Both the position numbers and the translations under genes were made by a program. A stretch of 64,000 bases of DNA, taken from contig NZ_CP166245.1 of NCBI RefSeq assembly GCF_033597815.2, forward strand, positions 1,550,001 to 1,614,000, given 5' to 3'. Of the stretch, positions 1 to 8,237 are shown in pieces (within the stretch, counting starts at the first letter, position 1; every line of letters starts with the position of its first letter). The notes below the pieces were generated by a model. The model saw nothing but the letters and a program-made list of their open reading frames with translations, was not told the DNA's origin and did not search any database. Source of the stretch: Staphylococcus sp. KG4-3. Its GTDB lineage: Bacteria > Bacillota > Bacilli > Staphylococcales > Staphylococcaceae.

Positions 1-193
1 ACAAGTCACGGGTTAAATCAGCAGCAAAAAATTCTAAATCTAAATTGGTTTGATTTGCTAAGCGCGCTTCGATAAAGTGCGTTGTTTTAAATAACGAAGG
101 TAATATTGTAAATATCAATATAGTAATGAATAATGCAAACAATACTTCGACATACGTAAATGATTTAAGTTTTTTTGCCATAGCATTTTTCAT
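1..193 (-). CDS. comGF: ComGF, competence pseudopilin (3' part beyond window)
   Basis: The frame opens with ATG at 193 and runs off the left edge after 64 codons, so only the N-terminus is visible. A short basic leader (MKNAMAKKLKS) is followed by a type IV pilin-like motif FTYVEVLFAL and a hydrophobic stretch, as in prepilins cleaved by ComC. It overlaps the end of comGE by 29 bp and is the next gene of the comG operon. Family role: minor pseudopilin of the DNA-uptake pseudopilus in the membrane and wall. The assignment to ComGF rests on position and the pilin-like N-terminus. Confidence 0.82.
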   Translation of the reverse strand, partial: MKNAMAKKLKSFTYVEVLFALFITILIFTILPSLFKTTHFIEARLANQTNLDLEFFAADLTRDL

Positions 194-464
194 ATTTAGT
201 TCCTTTTCTTGTTATACAAAGTTTTTGATTACTTAGTTTTAGATGATAAATATTTAAATTCACTCCCTTTTTCAGAACTGATTTGTCATATTGGTGTAAA
301 GAGCTAATTATAACCCTTTTCAGCTCCATATCGATTATTTTATTTTGAACTTCTTTGGAAAGTTGCAACATTAAAGGGATAAATAAAATACATATCAAGG
401 TTATTGTTGAAAAAGATAAAAGTGCATCTATAAATAATGAACCATTTAAATTATACTTTCTCAT
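165..464 (-). CDS. comGE: ComGE, competence pseudopilin
   Basis: A 99-aa protein with one N-terminal hydrophobic segment at about residues 10-35. The usual prepilin FTLIE motif is degenerate: the sequence reads GSLFIDALLSF, with Asp where Glu+5 normally sits. The start lies inside the end of comGD (14-bp overlap) and the end lies inside comGF, so translation is probably coupled. Two cysteines near the C-terminus (LCITRKG and EKCYG) could form a disulfide. By order in the comG operon it is ComGE, a minor pseudopilin thought to help assemble ComGC. Sequence alone would not identify it securely. Confidence 0.8.
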   Translation of the reverse strand: MRKYNLNGSLFIDALLSFSTITLICILFIPLMLQLSKEVQNKIIDMELKRVIISSLHQYDKSVLKKGVNLNIYHLKLSNQKLCITRKGTKYEKCYGKKT

Positions 465-900
465 ATCTTAAGCGGCCTTTTTCTATATGAAATATTATTT
501 TATATAAAGATTTATCGATACTTAGATATAAAGAACCAAATTTGTTTACATCACCATTTTTGTCGAAGTTTATATAAGATAAATTTGTACGAGGATGTAT
601 ATAGGTATTTTGAGGTAAATCGATAGTAGAATTCTGCATATATTGTTCTTTTACACGGACTTGAGTTGAAAAATCATTGAATATTAATGTGATAGATTGT
701 TGGTCTTTAATTGCTTTTGACTTTAAGTAATTAAATTGCATTATTAAGTTACTAATCTTTGAATGTGGTGAAGTTAAGTTATCTTTGTTAAAAGATAGTC
801 GTTGCATTTGTATAAAAACAAGCAAACTGACAATGCTCAATACAAATAACATTTCAACATAAGTAAATGATCTACTAGCTTGCAACTGCTTCACCATCAT
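451..900 (-). CDS. comGD: ComGD, competence pseudopilin
   Basis: A 149-aa protein with a basic leader and the prepilin-type motif RSFTYVEMLFVLSIVSLL at about residues 10-27, a ComC cleavage and methylation site. The globular C-terminal part is predicted to be exported. It overlaps the end of comGC by 26 bp. The first ATG is doubled (MM); a TTG at codon 6, six bases after a GGTG, is an alternative start. Role known from the family: minor pseudopilin required for DNA binding and uptake during natural transformation. Confidence 0.85.
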   Translation of the reverse strand: MMVKQLQASRSFTYVEMLFVLSIVSLLVFIQMQRLSFNKDNLTSPHSKISNLIMQFNYLKSKAIKDQQSITLIFNDFSTQVRVKEQYMQNSTIDLPQNTYIHPRTNLSYINFDKNGDVNKFGSLYLSIDKSLYKIIFHIEKGRLRYEKV

Positions 901-1192
901 GAATAGATATTAATGCGCCTGATTTACATCGTTTTTGATTCTCTTTTATATAACCTTCGTTAACGAGTTCTTCCATAGTATTTGGCTTCTTATTGAACTT
1001 CAAGCTATAAGCTTCAATTTGACTATCTACCATTTTAAGCTGTGCTTCACAACTAGTAGTTTGTATGTGTGAGGATTGTTTAGCTATATTAGGTATAATT
1101 AATATTAATAACAAACTTATTATTAGTAAAACTAATAGCATTTCAATGAGTGTGAATGCCTTTTTGTTAAACTTATATTTAAAATTTTTCAT
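875..1192 (-). CDS. comGC: ComGC, major competence pseudopilin
   Basis: A 105-aa major pseudopilin. The leader KFNKKA precedes FTLIEMLLVLLIISLLL, an almost canonical class 3 signal with Ala rather than Gly at -1, as in other staphylococci. The two cysteines (TSCEAQ near 46 and KRCKSG near 90) match the pair that forms the intramolecular disulfide in Bacillus ComGC. It follows comGB after 19 bp and overlaps comGD. ComGC subunits form the pseudopilus that brings transforming DNA to ComEA. Expression presumably follows the comGA promoter. Confidence 0.95.
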   Translation of the reverse strand: MKNFKYKFNKKAFTLIEMLLVLLIISLLLILIIPNIAKQSSHIQTTSCEAQLKMVDSQIEAYSLKFNKKPNTMEELVNEGYIKENQKRCKSGALISIHDGEAVAS

Positions 1193-1211
1193 ATATTATT
1201 AAACCCTCATT

Positions 1212-2279
1212 TCATTTTATTGTTTGCATTAAATCAAACATTGGTAACATGATGACTAAATATAATGACACAATCATAATAGCTATTATTAAAAATATAC
1301 ATGGTTGTATAAATTTGATTATAAATTGCATTGATTGTTGAATTTTATCAATAATGATTTCACTATATAATTTTAATTCCACTTCAAGACGCCCTTTTTT
1401 CTCACCTTCTTCTATAAAAATAACTAGCTCTTCCTCAAAGCATGATAATTTTGTTAGAATTTCACTCAATTTCAAACCTCTCTGTGTACCAGTCGAGAGC
1501 GCGTAAGCTAAATAATTTAAATAACTGTCATCTTTTTGCTCGGAATAAATGTCCACAATTTTATGTAGACTAATTCCATTTTTATAAAATAGCGAAAACT
1601 CTGAAGCTAAGCGAAAAGTTTTATAAAGCTTAAAGAATTTTGAAACAATGGGCATTGACAACATTAACTTTAATTTATAATGTACAGAGAGCTTTATATA
1701 TAACAACCAAAATAGTGCCAGAGTTATCAGAACAACAATAACCAAATACCATATGAAAGAAGGCAAATTTACTATTATAAAAGTTAGTTTTCGCTGTACT
1801 GAAGTAATTTCTACTCCCATATTATGATATAAATTTTGAAACTCTGGAATAATAGTATGATTAAGAACCATGAGCATAATGATGAATATGGAAAGTAAAA
1901 GTAAAGGATATTGTATTGTTTTAAGTAAACGTTTCTTAATCTTATAATTACGTATTAAATATTCTTGAGCATGTGGTAATGTCTCTGTTAAATTACCAAA
2001 CATCTCTGCAAAATAAATTAGCATAATAATTGATTTAGGATACTTTAGTATTTTAAGAATTTCAGAGCAATCAGCACCATGTCTTAATTCCGCTTTAATT
2101 AATGATTTGATTTCTAGCGACCTAATCTTGGTATGTTGTAGTAAAAAATCAAATGAATCACTTAAAGTAAAGCCATGTTCCAGTAAGTCTTTTAACTTTG
2201 ATAGCAAATCAATTTTGTCCTTTTCACTTAATATTGTAAAAGGATAAAATTTATAGATAACGTTCCATCGATGTTTCAC
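1212..2279 (-). CDS. comGB: ComGB, polytopic membrane platform protein of the pseudopilus
   Basis: A 355-aa protein of the type II secretion F/GspF family with two T2SF repeats and three hydrophobic segments, near residues 120-145, 165-195 and 325-350. It is the inner-membrane platform that couples the ComGA ATPase to pseudopilin assembly. A GTG start is chosen because GAGGGG lies just upstream and the next strong start is far inside. It overlaps the 3' end of comGA by 29 bp, typical of coupled translation in this operon. Confidence 0.93.
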   Translation of the reverse strand: MKHRWNVIYKFYPFTILSEKDKIDLLSKLKDLLEHGFTLSDSFDFLLQHTKIRSLEIKSLIKAELRHGADCSEILKILKYPKSIIMLIYFAEMFGNLTETLPHAQEYLIRNYKIKKRLLKTIQYPLLLLSIFIIMLMVLNHTIIPEFQNLYHNMGVEITSVQRKLTFIIVNLPSFIWYLVIVVLITLALFWLLYIKLSVHYKLKLMLSMPIVSKFFKLYKTFRLASEFSLFYKNGISLHKIVDIYSEQKDDSYLNYLAYALSTGTQRGLKLSEILTKLSCFEEELVIFIEEGEKKGRLEVELKLYSEIIIDKIQQSMQFIIKFIQPCIFLIIAIMIVSLYLVIMLPMFDLMQTIK

Positions 2280-3225
2280 ATATCATCCCCTCTTTTGACA
2301 TTTTGTTTAACTTATAAGATAAGTTATGGAAATCTTTGGGTAATGTATAACTATTTTTAAAGAAATGATAAATATCTTCTTTTTTTACCTGTTCATATAC
2401 AAGTTCCCTAACACCTTCTTTAGTAGTAATAAGCCTTTGATTTAATATACTAATGATTGATTGTATAAGCTGTTGTACTGTTATCCCCATTTCTAACAGT
2501 CTTAATATCACACCTTTACAATTACTAGCATGAATTGTAGAAAGTACTAAATGGCCACTTAAACTGGCTTGTATAACATGTTTAGCTACATTTGCATCTC
2601 TTATTTCACCAATTAAAATAATATCTGGATCGCATCGCAATATTGCTTTAAAAGAAGTTTCATAATTTATCCCTGCCTTTTCATTCAATGATATTTGAGT
2701 TATACCATTTATCAATTGTTCAACGGGATCTTCAATTGTAATTATATTTAAATTTAAGTGCTCTTTAGCATAAGACAACATGTGATACATTAACGTACTT
2801 TTTCCAGAACCAGTGGGTCCACTCAATAAAATTAATCCTTGCTTTTTGTTCATTAGATTATATAAATGCGTTATGTTTTGGTTATGTTTTTGCTTTTGAA
2901 AATGTTGCGGGATAATCCTAATAACGCAGCTTTCATTTCCTAGAGATAAAGGAAGCGTTGATATTCTAAGGAAATAAATTTGTTTTAATTTATAAATATA
3001 CCTACCACTCTGAGCAGCGTTGTGTTTAGAGACATCTAATCCAGCTTGGTATTTCATATAAGTTAGTAATTTAAAATACGTATTTAATTGTAATGTTTCT
3101 ATTGATTTCAAATCATCACGGATTCTAAATTTAATCAAAACTTCTTTATCTACAGGAATAAAATGTATATCTGATGCATCTTTATTAATTGCCTTTTCAA
3201 TCATACTATTAAACAATAACTTCAA
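2251..3225 (-). CDS. comGA: ComGA, traffic ATPase of the competence pseudopilus
   Basis: A 324-aa GspE/PilB-type ATPase. Walker A GPTGSGKST lies at about 136-144 and an Asp/His-box and Walker B region, DPDIILIGEIRDA, at about 199-211. It is shorter than GspE because the N-terminal domain is minimal, as in other ComGA proteins. Translation appears to start at a TTG ten bases after AGGAGG; no in-frame ATG has a comparable site (the next, at codon 8, lacks one). It is the first gene of comG. Its RBS is the 3' arm of an inverted repeat that also contains a probable SigH promoter. Confidence 0.95.
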   Translation of the reverse strand: MKLLFNSMIEKAINKDASDIHFIPVDKEVLIKFRIRDDLKSIETLQLNTYFKLLTYMKYQAGLDVSKHNAAQSGRYIYKLKQIYFLRISTLPLSLGNESCVIRIIPQHFQKQKHNQNITHLYNLMNKKQGLILLSGPTGSGKSTLMYHMLSYAKEHLNLNIITIEDPVEQLINGITQISLNEKAGINYETSFKAILRCDPDIILIGEIRDANVAKHVIQASLSGHLVLSTIHASNCKGVILRLLEMGITVQQLIQSIISILNQRLITTKEGVRELVYEQVKKEDIYHFFKNSYTLPKDFHNLSYKLNKMSKEGMICETSMERYL

Positions 3226-3264
3226 TAAAAAAACACCTCCTACATATATACACGTAAGAGGTGT
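3226..3264 (-). promoter_or_regulatory. Inverted repeat covering the comGA ribosome-binding site, with T tract
   Basis: On the minus strand ACACCTC (3264-3258) pairs with GAGGTGT (3239-3233), extended by three more pairs after one mismatch, around a 10-nt loop. The 3' arm contains the AGGAGGTG that serves comGA and is followed directly by seven T residues. It therefore looks like both an intrinsic terminator for the upstream glcK/MBL transcript and an RBS-masking structure. An RNA starting from the promoter in the loop would lack the 5' arm. Confidence 0.55.
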
Positions 3265-3277
3265 GAAAATTACTTTT
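3248..3277 (-). promoter_or_regulatory. Candidate SigH (competence) promoter of comGA
   Basis: Read on the minus strand, AAAAGTAA (3277-3270) is followed after exactly 13 bp by TACGTGTAT (3256-3248). The same two blocks with the same 13-bp spacing occur upstream of comEA at 49118-49089. TACGTGTA resembles the TACGAATA com-box read by the streptococcal competence sigma factor. A start about 7 bp after the second block would give an mRNA beginning near the AGGAGGTG of comGA. Assignment to SigH is inference from this recurrence. Confidence 0.6.
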
Positions 3278-3322
3278 GTTTTGTATCAGTGATATTACTA
3301 TAGAAATTCAACTCTACTAAAT

Positions 3323-3946
3323 TTACCCATGTAAATAAGGATTCATTTGTTCATCTTCCACTGTGGTATATGGTCCATGTCCTGGGAATAAAGGTAGATC
3401 ATCATCTAATTCAAATAATTTGTCTAATATTGAATTAACTAATGTTTCGTAATCACCTTTATATAAATCAGTTCGACCTATACCCTGTTTAAATAATGTA
3501 TCACCCACAACAGCAAATTCATTAAAAACAAACGTCAAACTTCCTGGAGAATGACCAGGAGTATGTAATACCTTGAAATTAAACCCTTCTACACTTGCAT
3601 CGCCTTCTTCTAGCGGTTGTGGTGCTGCGTGGCTAATAACATTAGGTAATCCATATTGTTTGAATTTTTCTGAACCATTTTTAGTTGTATTTGTTAAGAA
3701 ATCAAATTCCGATTTATGCATAAATACTGGTACATCATATTTTTCAATAATGTCATCTAAAGCACCAATGTGATCAAAATGACCATGAGTAAGTAATACA
3801 GCGACTAATTTTTTATTAATTTGATTTAACTTTTTAATAATTAAATCACTATCATTAGCTGGATCAACTAAAATGACACTTGTATCATTCTCTATAAAAT
3901 AAACATTTGTTTCGACTAGACCTAAAGATAGACTCGAAATTTTCAT
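3323..3946 (-). CDS. MBL-fold metallohydrolase, YqgX/glyoxalase II-like
   Basis: A 207-aa metallo-beta-lactamase-fold protein. The metal-binding signature HGHFDHIG lies near 54-61, HTPGHSPGSL supplies another histidine, GDTLF an aspartate and FPGHGPYT the final histidine, so the two-metal centre is complete. The size and motif set match the YqgX group of glyoxalase II-like hydrolases; the physiological substrate is not established. RBS GGAGG lies 8 bp upstream. It is the last gene of the glcK cluster, and a terminator-like hairpin separates it from comGA. Confidence 0.85.
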   Translation of the reverse strand: MKISSLSLGLVETNVYFIENDTSVILVDPANDSDLIIKKLNQINKKLVAVLLTHGHFDHIGALDDIIEKYDVPVFMHKSEFDFLTNTTKNGSEKFKQYGLPNVISHAAPQPLEEGDASVEGFNFKVLHTPGHSPGSLTFVFNEFAVVGDTLFKQGIGRTDLYKGDYETLVNSILDKLFELDDDLPLFPGHGPYTTVEDEQMNPYLHG

Positions 3947-3947
3947 T

Positions 3948-4271
3948 CTAGTTACCTCCGTCGTTCAAATATTTTTCTACTGCCTTTACTTTCTCATTCA
4001 TATTGCGTGATTTATCTCGTCGATCATCAATTCTAATATTTGTACATACACGGCTTAGCCCTTTATCAAATGGTAATTCATGAATTGCTTGTACAACTTC
4101 GAATAAATCTTTTAAATCTCCTTCAATTAATGTGTTCATTGGCGTTAATTGATAATCAATTTTACCCTGTGCTTTATATTCTTTTAATTTAGTTTGAATT
4201 TCGGCAATATATTTACTCACGCTCGGTCCTTCTGTGCCGACCGGTATAACAACTACGTCTACGATAGCCAT
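3948..4271 (-). CDS. MTH1187/YqgV family thiamine-binding-type protein
   Basis: A 107-aa protein with a ferredoxin-like fold expected for the MTH1187/YkoF family. It starts VDVVVIPVGTEGPSVSKYIA and carries the family segment TPMNTLIEGDL, where ligand binding has been described in relatives (thiamine-type ligands). Its ATG overlaps the glcK stop codon (TAATG), so the two are translationally coupled. It ends 1 bp before the MBL-fold gene. The cellular role is not settled. Confidence 0.8.
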   Translation of the reverse strand: MAIVDVVVIPVGTEGPSVSKYIAEIQTKLKEYKAQGKIDYQLTPMNTLIEGDLKDLFEVVQAIHELPFDKGLSRVCTNIRIDDRRDKSRNMNEKVKAVEKYLNDGGN

Positions 4272-5257
4272 TATTTAACACCATCCTTTTCGATAATATA
4301 AGTGTAAATTAATCCTGCAGCGCCTGTAATACCTGCATCATTTCCAAGCTGAGCTTGTACAATTTCAGTGTTTTGTTGAGCAGGCGTAAATGTTAAATTA
4401 TGATATTCTGTTTTAATATTCTCAATTAGTATCAATCCTGCAGTGGACATACCTCCACCTAAAACGATGTATTTCGGATTACTCGTAACGCTGACTATAC
4501 TACATAAATAAGCGATATAATTAGCTACACGTTCTGTTATAAAGATACAGAATTGATCCCCAGCTTTTGCAGCATCAAAAACTGCTTTTGCGCTTACTTT
4601 ATTATCTTTAATTAATTGTAAAATTGAAGATTTAAATGTTAATTTAGGATAATAGAAATTAACCAGGTTTACGACACCCGTAGCAGACGCCACTGTTTCT
4701 ATACAACCTGATTTCCCACAATTACATTTGAAGCGTTGGTCATGGTCTACTCTAAAATGTCCTATCTCAGCACCAGAACCATTATGGCCATGCACGATTT
4801 CACCATTTGAAATAATGCCACCACCTAATCCAGTACCAAGTGTAATAGCAACTACATCTTCTGCACCATTACCCGCACCTTTGTGCTTTTCACCTAAAGC
4901 AGCAACATTTGCGTCATTATCAACATAAACTGGACAATCTACAAATTGTTTGAAAATATTTCTTACATTTACTGTGTCTTTCCAGTATAAGTTAACTGCT
5001 CCGTTTACTTCTCCCGTTTCAAAATTCACAGGTCCAGGCACACCAATTCCAATACCTAAAACATCTGAAAAAGTGTTGTCTGATTTATCTATATGCTGTA
5101 TGAAAGAATCATATATATTTTTTAATAGTAAATATCCAGTAGTATCTGAAGTATCTGTATCGATTGACCATTTTGATAAACGGTTAAGATTTTCATCAAA
5201 AATTCCTAGTTTACATGTAGTTCCACCAATATCTGCGGCTAATATAATTTTGTTCAT
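4271..5257 (-). CDS. glcK: Glucokinase, ROK family
   Basis: A 328-aa ROK-family sugar kinase phosphorylating glucose to glucose-6-phosphate in the cytoplasm. The phosphate-binding motif [13 protein letters not shown] is at residues 9-21, a second nucleotide-binding segment GTGLGGGII is near 142, and the ROK zinc motif [10 protein letters not shown] is near 180 with its preceding histidine (EIGHFRV). The length is normal. It lies downstream of gluP-yqgQ as in Bacillus, but is separated from yqgQ by 385 bp containing a hairpin, so it probably has its own promoter. Confidence 0.95.
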   Translation of the reverse strand: MNKIILAADIGGTTCKLGIFDENLNRLSKWSIDTDTSDTTGYLLLKNIYDSFIQHIDKSDNTFSDVLGIGIGVPGPVNFETGEVNGAVNLYWKDTVNVRNIFKQFVDCPVYVDNDANVAALGEKHKGAGNGAEDVVAITLGTGLGGGIISNGEIVHGHNGSGAEIGHFRVDHDQRFKCNCGKSGCIETVASATGVVNLVNFYYPKLTFKSSILQLIKDNKVSAKAVFDAAKAGDQFCIFITERVANYIAYLCSIVSVTSNPKYIVLGGGMSTAGLILIENIKTEYHNLTFTPAQQNTEIVQAQLGNDAGITGAAGLIYTYIIEKDGVK

Positions 5258-5642
5258 TTAATTTTCATCCTTCTCTGATTTATTAAAAGGGTGCACATCC
5301 TCTAACTGTAGTTCAAAAAAACTTATATATCAAGGGGATTGGAGATTTTACACCAATAAGTATTCCAGATAATAAGACTTTTTGAATCTAGCCTTTATAA
5401 ACCATTTAATATAGATTTATATTTCCTTAATTACATTTTAATCTTAATCAATTCTCAATTGCAATAATTATGAAACAACTTATCTGACAGTGAAAGATAC
5501 TTGTAATTTATAGCATTTGAAAATTAAAAAGCATTGAATTTAAATTGTCAATATAGCGTTTATAATAACTTATGATAAATAGTCATAATATAATATTTTA
5601 GGTCGAGGCAAAACACTGCCTCGACCTCTTCTACAACTTCGT
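5258..5642. other. Gene-free stretch between yqgQ and glcK
   Basis: This 385-bp AT-rich stretch has no credible reading frame with an RBS. It holds the hairpin after yqgQ (5600-5627). On the minus strand a possible glcK promoter, TTGCAA (5464-5459) with an 18-bp spacer to TAAAAT (5440-5435), would give a leader of about 170 nt. The promoter assignment is weak and based on consensus match only. Confidence 0.35.
5600..5627 (-). terminator. Hairpin downstream of yqgQ
   Basis: GGTCGAGGC and GCCTCGACC form a perfect 9-bp GC-rich stem (10 with the flanking A-T pair) with an 8-nt loop. The minus-strand 3' side continues AAAATATTATATT, so the U tract is poor. It is placed where the gluP-yqgQ transcript should end. 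Confidence 0.6.
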
Positions 5643-5846
5643 TTATTCATTTTTTCTTTGATTAATAATTAATCGACATTTTAAAAAGTCGTCCTTTGAA
5701 ATAAGCCCTATGTTGAATAGCGATTTTATTTCTTGTTCCATCATTTCATACATGTCTTCTTTATCTTTAAAGTAAACGATAAACCCAAATTTTTTAAGGA
5801 GTTGCTGCACGTCATAAAATGTATTAATTTTCTGAATCACTATCAT
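5643..5846 (-). CDS. yqgQ: YqgQ family protein (DUF910)
   Basis: A 67-aa cytoplasmic protein with the family core NTFYDVQQLLKKFG near the N-terminus and an acidic EDMYEMMEQEIKSL helix. It overlaps the end of gluP by 23 bp and precedes glcK, the same order as gluP-yqgQ-glcK in Bacillus. No good RBS is seen; translation probably depends on gluP coupling, and the start could be the ATG used here or GTG two codons later. Function unknown. The small three-helix family is often mentioned as possibly nucleic-acid binding, which I cannot test. Confidence 0.8.
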   Translation of the reverse strand: MIVIQKINTFYDVQQLLKKFGFIVYFKDKEDMYEMMEQEIKSLFNIGLISKDDFLKCRLIINQRKNE

Positions 5847-7281
5847 CGCTCAATTCTTTATTTAAATTAATATAATCATTATTACTAGGGTCAGACTTTA
5901 ACGCAGCTTTTATGTATTTCTTGGCTTTATCTTTGTTATCAAGAGACCTATTTGCAATGGCTAATTGATAGTTTAAGAGTCCTGAGTTAGGGTGTTCCCT
6001 TAATCCTCTTTCCCATACTGCAATGCCTTCTGCTTTCGAGTCTAACGTTGCTTTAATAAGTCCATTTAAATAATAAGTTTCGTCATCAGCATAATTCTTA
6101 TTGATAGTATGCTTTACCATATCTTTTGCATCATCATAATTTCCTTGTTTCATTTCGTTTGTAATAATCGTATTGTATATATTATCTTCTTTAATTGTAA
6201 AAATTCTGATTTGAGCGGCAATAAATAAGACTAGTATTAATATTATTAGAAACCAGAAACGATTTTTATTTGTTCTAAAATAGAATCCTATTAATGTTAT
6301 TAATAACCCACCAATGAAACCGCCTATATGTGCAACAATATTTACATTTTGCATAAATAACGATAGTCCAATCATAATTAAAAGTACAATTAATAATTGA
6401 CCAATTAATTTGCGGTTGAACTGTTTACCTACATACATAAATATAAAAATTGCTCCAATTAACCCGAATATGGCACCACTTGCACCTACGGAAACGGTAT
6501 CTGTATTAAATGAAAGGGATGCAAAGTTACCAAATAAACCAGCGACAATATATATTACAAACATTCTCCAATGACCCACGATAGCTTCTACAATTTTCCC
6601 AAATATAAATAGACTCAACATATTCATTAAAATATGTTCAAAATTATAATGTAAAAACATAGAGGTGATCAATCTATACCATTCACCATGTACAACATTA
6701 AAATGAACAAGACCACCTACATCTAATAATTTTAAATCTGAAAAACGATTTAAAAACAATGTCATAGCTAACCAAATAATAATATTAATTGCTATTAACG
6801 TATATGTTACAGGGGCAAACTTAAGCATATGTTTTTCAATAGGATTGTTATTGAGAGTGCGTTGTTTATAGTATGATTTTGTATGCTTAGTTGTACGATT
6901 ATACATTTTTTTCACAAAGAAGTTTGGCATTATTCTTTCTATATGCTCTGCTTCTCTAATGATTTTAACCTTAAATTTAACCGGTTTAGTTTCATTTAAG
7001 TTCTCATCTGTAAATATTTTATCTGTAAAAATATATAATTCATAATTCTTGGGTTTAAACCCTAGAAATGCAATGATATTATCTTGGTTTTCTTGTATTC
7101 GAGTTTTATCAAACCTAACATCTTGAGTTGAATTAGCGCCATATTTAAATATCACGATACTTTCCGATTTCTTATTCGCTAACCAAATTTCATCATTATC
7201 TTTATTTGTGTGAACAACATGATAGTTCAGATATTTAATCCAAGTATATATGCACTTCCAATAATGTTTCTCAGTGATCAT
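5824..7281 (-). CDS. gluP: Rhomboid intramembrane serine protease GluP with TPR domain
   Basis: A 485-aa membrane protein. The soluble N-terminal part (1-150) is followed by about seven membrane segments carrying the rhomboid catalytic Ser in GASGA (near 268) and His in AHIGG (near 318), plus the HY-x-EH-x-xMN motif of TM2. The C-terminal 100 residues form TPR-like repeats. The second ATG (7281) is chosen because TGGAGG precedes it by 5 bp; the first ATG lies inside that RBS. B. subtilis GluP is known as a rhomboid protease linked to membrane protein turnover and glucose export. It follows yqgN directly. Confidence 0.92.
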   Translation of the reverse strand: MITEKHYWKCIYTWIKYLNYHVVHTNKDNDEIWLANKKSESIVIFKYGANSTQDVRFDKTRIQENQDNIIAFLGFKPKNYELYIFTDKIFTDENLNETKPVKFKVKIIREAEHIERIMPNFFVKKMYNRTTKHTKSYYKQRTLNNNPIEKHMLKFAPVTYTLIAINIIIWLAMTLFLNRFSDLKLLDVGGLVHFNVVHGEWYRLITSMFLHYNFEHILMNMLSLFIFGKIVEAIVGHWRMFVIYIVAGLFGNFASLSFNTDTVSVGASGAIFGLIGAIFIFMYVGKQFNRKLIGQLLIVLLIMIGLSLFMQNVNIVAHIGGFIGGLLITLIGFYFRTNKNRFWFLIILILVLFIAAQIRIFTIKEDNIYNTIITNEMKQGNYDDAKDMVKHTINKNYADDETYYLNGLIKATLDSKAEGIAVWERGLREHPNSGLLNYQLAIANRSLDNKDKAKKYIKAALKSDPSNNDYINLNKELSDDSDSEN

Positions 7282-7292
7282 ATTTGCCTCCA

Positions 7293-7835
7293 TTATTTAG
7301 TTGTTGCTATGATTAATTTTTCAACCGGTTCGTCATGTACTTCTATCTCAAACGAATTTAATTGAAAGTCGTATAGTAGACTGATAGTAGATTGTTTATT
7401 AGTACTTAAAAATTTATCAAAATACCCACCACCATAACCAATACGGTAACCAATATTATTAAATACGACGCCAGGAACTACTACTAAATCTAAATTATTG
7501 GTGATTTCAGTATCTGCGTTAACGTGATTAATGCCTTTATCATCTGGACTAATGTGATTTAAATCATCTACATGTTTAAATGTCATTTCCCTCGTTTGAT
7601 AATTTGTTTCAGGTACAAAAACAGTTTTTCCGTCTTCTATCATTTGTTGAATAATTGGATATGTATTTACTTCATGGGGCATCGATAATACAATGCCAAT
7701 CCGTTGTGAAAATCTGTATTCATCTGTATTAAAAAAATGATCGCTTAAATATTGATCTGCCTCTTGCTTATTCGATTGTTTCATAAATTGTCTCATTAAA
7801 TTAATATTTTTTTGACGCAAAGTTTTTTTGGACAT
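7293..7835 (-). CDS. yqgN: 5-formyltetrahydrofolate cyclo-ligase
   Basis: A 180-aa enzyme of the MTHFS family, converting 5-formyl-THF to 5,10-methenyl-THF with ATP. It shows the N-terminal KKTLRQKN basic helix and the C-terminal substrate/ATP loop VVPGVVFNNIGYRIGYGGGYFDK (split: VPGVVFN, then RIGYGGGYFDK) near 125-148, the family signature. The internal ATG at 7835 is preferred because AAGGTG lies 6 bp before it. It starts the gluP-yqgQ chain. Confidence 0.93.
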   Translation of the reverse strand: MSKKTLRQKNINLMRQFMKQSNKQEADQYLSDHFFNTDEYRFSQRIGIVLSMPHEVNTYPIIQQMIEDGKTVFVPETNYQTREMTFKHVDDLNHISPDDKGINHVNADTEITNNLDLVVVPGVVFNNIGYRIGYGGGYFDKFLSTNKQSTISLLYDFQLNSFEIEVHDEPVEKLIIATTK

Positions 7836-7919
7836 CTTGAACACCTTCCCCAAATACATACTTATATTATTATAACGTTAAAAAAATGTAATGTCATTTA
7901 ACTGCTTTTTAAAACAAAC

Positions 7920-7952
7920 GAAAAAATAACCAGATCCTGTATTAGAATCTGG
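7920..7952 (-). terminator. Rho-independent terminator of rpmG
   Basis: CCAGAT and ATCTGG (7930-7935 and 7947-7952) form a stem; on the minus strand the hairpin is followed by TTATTTTTT. It lies 14 bp after the rpmG stop codon. Confidence 0.75.
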
Positions 7953-7965
7953 CTTAAAATATTAA

Positions 7966-8115
7966 TTATTTTGTTTCACGGTGCATAGTGTGTTTGTTAT
8001 CACGTGCACAGTGTTTTTTCATTTCTATACGTTCAGGATTAGTACGTTTATTTTTTGTAGTAATGTAGTTTCTTTCTCCACATTCTGTACAAGCTAGAGT
8101 TACGTTTACGCGCAT
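7966..8115 (-). CDS. rpmG: Large-subunit ribosomal protein L33
   Basis: A 49-aa protein starting [17 protein letters not shown], with the L33 core [11 protein letters not shown] and [18 protein letters not shown]. The first CxxC is present, but the second zinc knuckle has only one cysteine (KKHCARD), so the zinc ribbon is incomplete; this variant is usual among staphylococcal L33 paralogues. RBS GGAGGAA lies 6 bp upstream. It sits between pbp3 and yqgN and has its own terminator. Confidence 0.95.
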   Translation of the reverse strand: MRVNVTLACTECGERNYITTKNKRTNPERIEMKKHCARDNKHTMHRETK

Positions 8116-8237
8116 GCTAATTCCTCCTTACCTTTTCAAAATACGACCTATTAATCATACCATTTAGTTATAAAATTGAAAAGTATTATTTTTCAATAAA
8201 GACGACTATATCAGTATTTATAACAAAATCGCTTATT

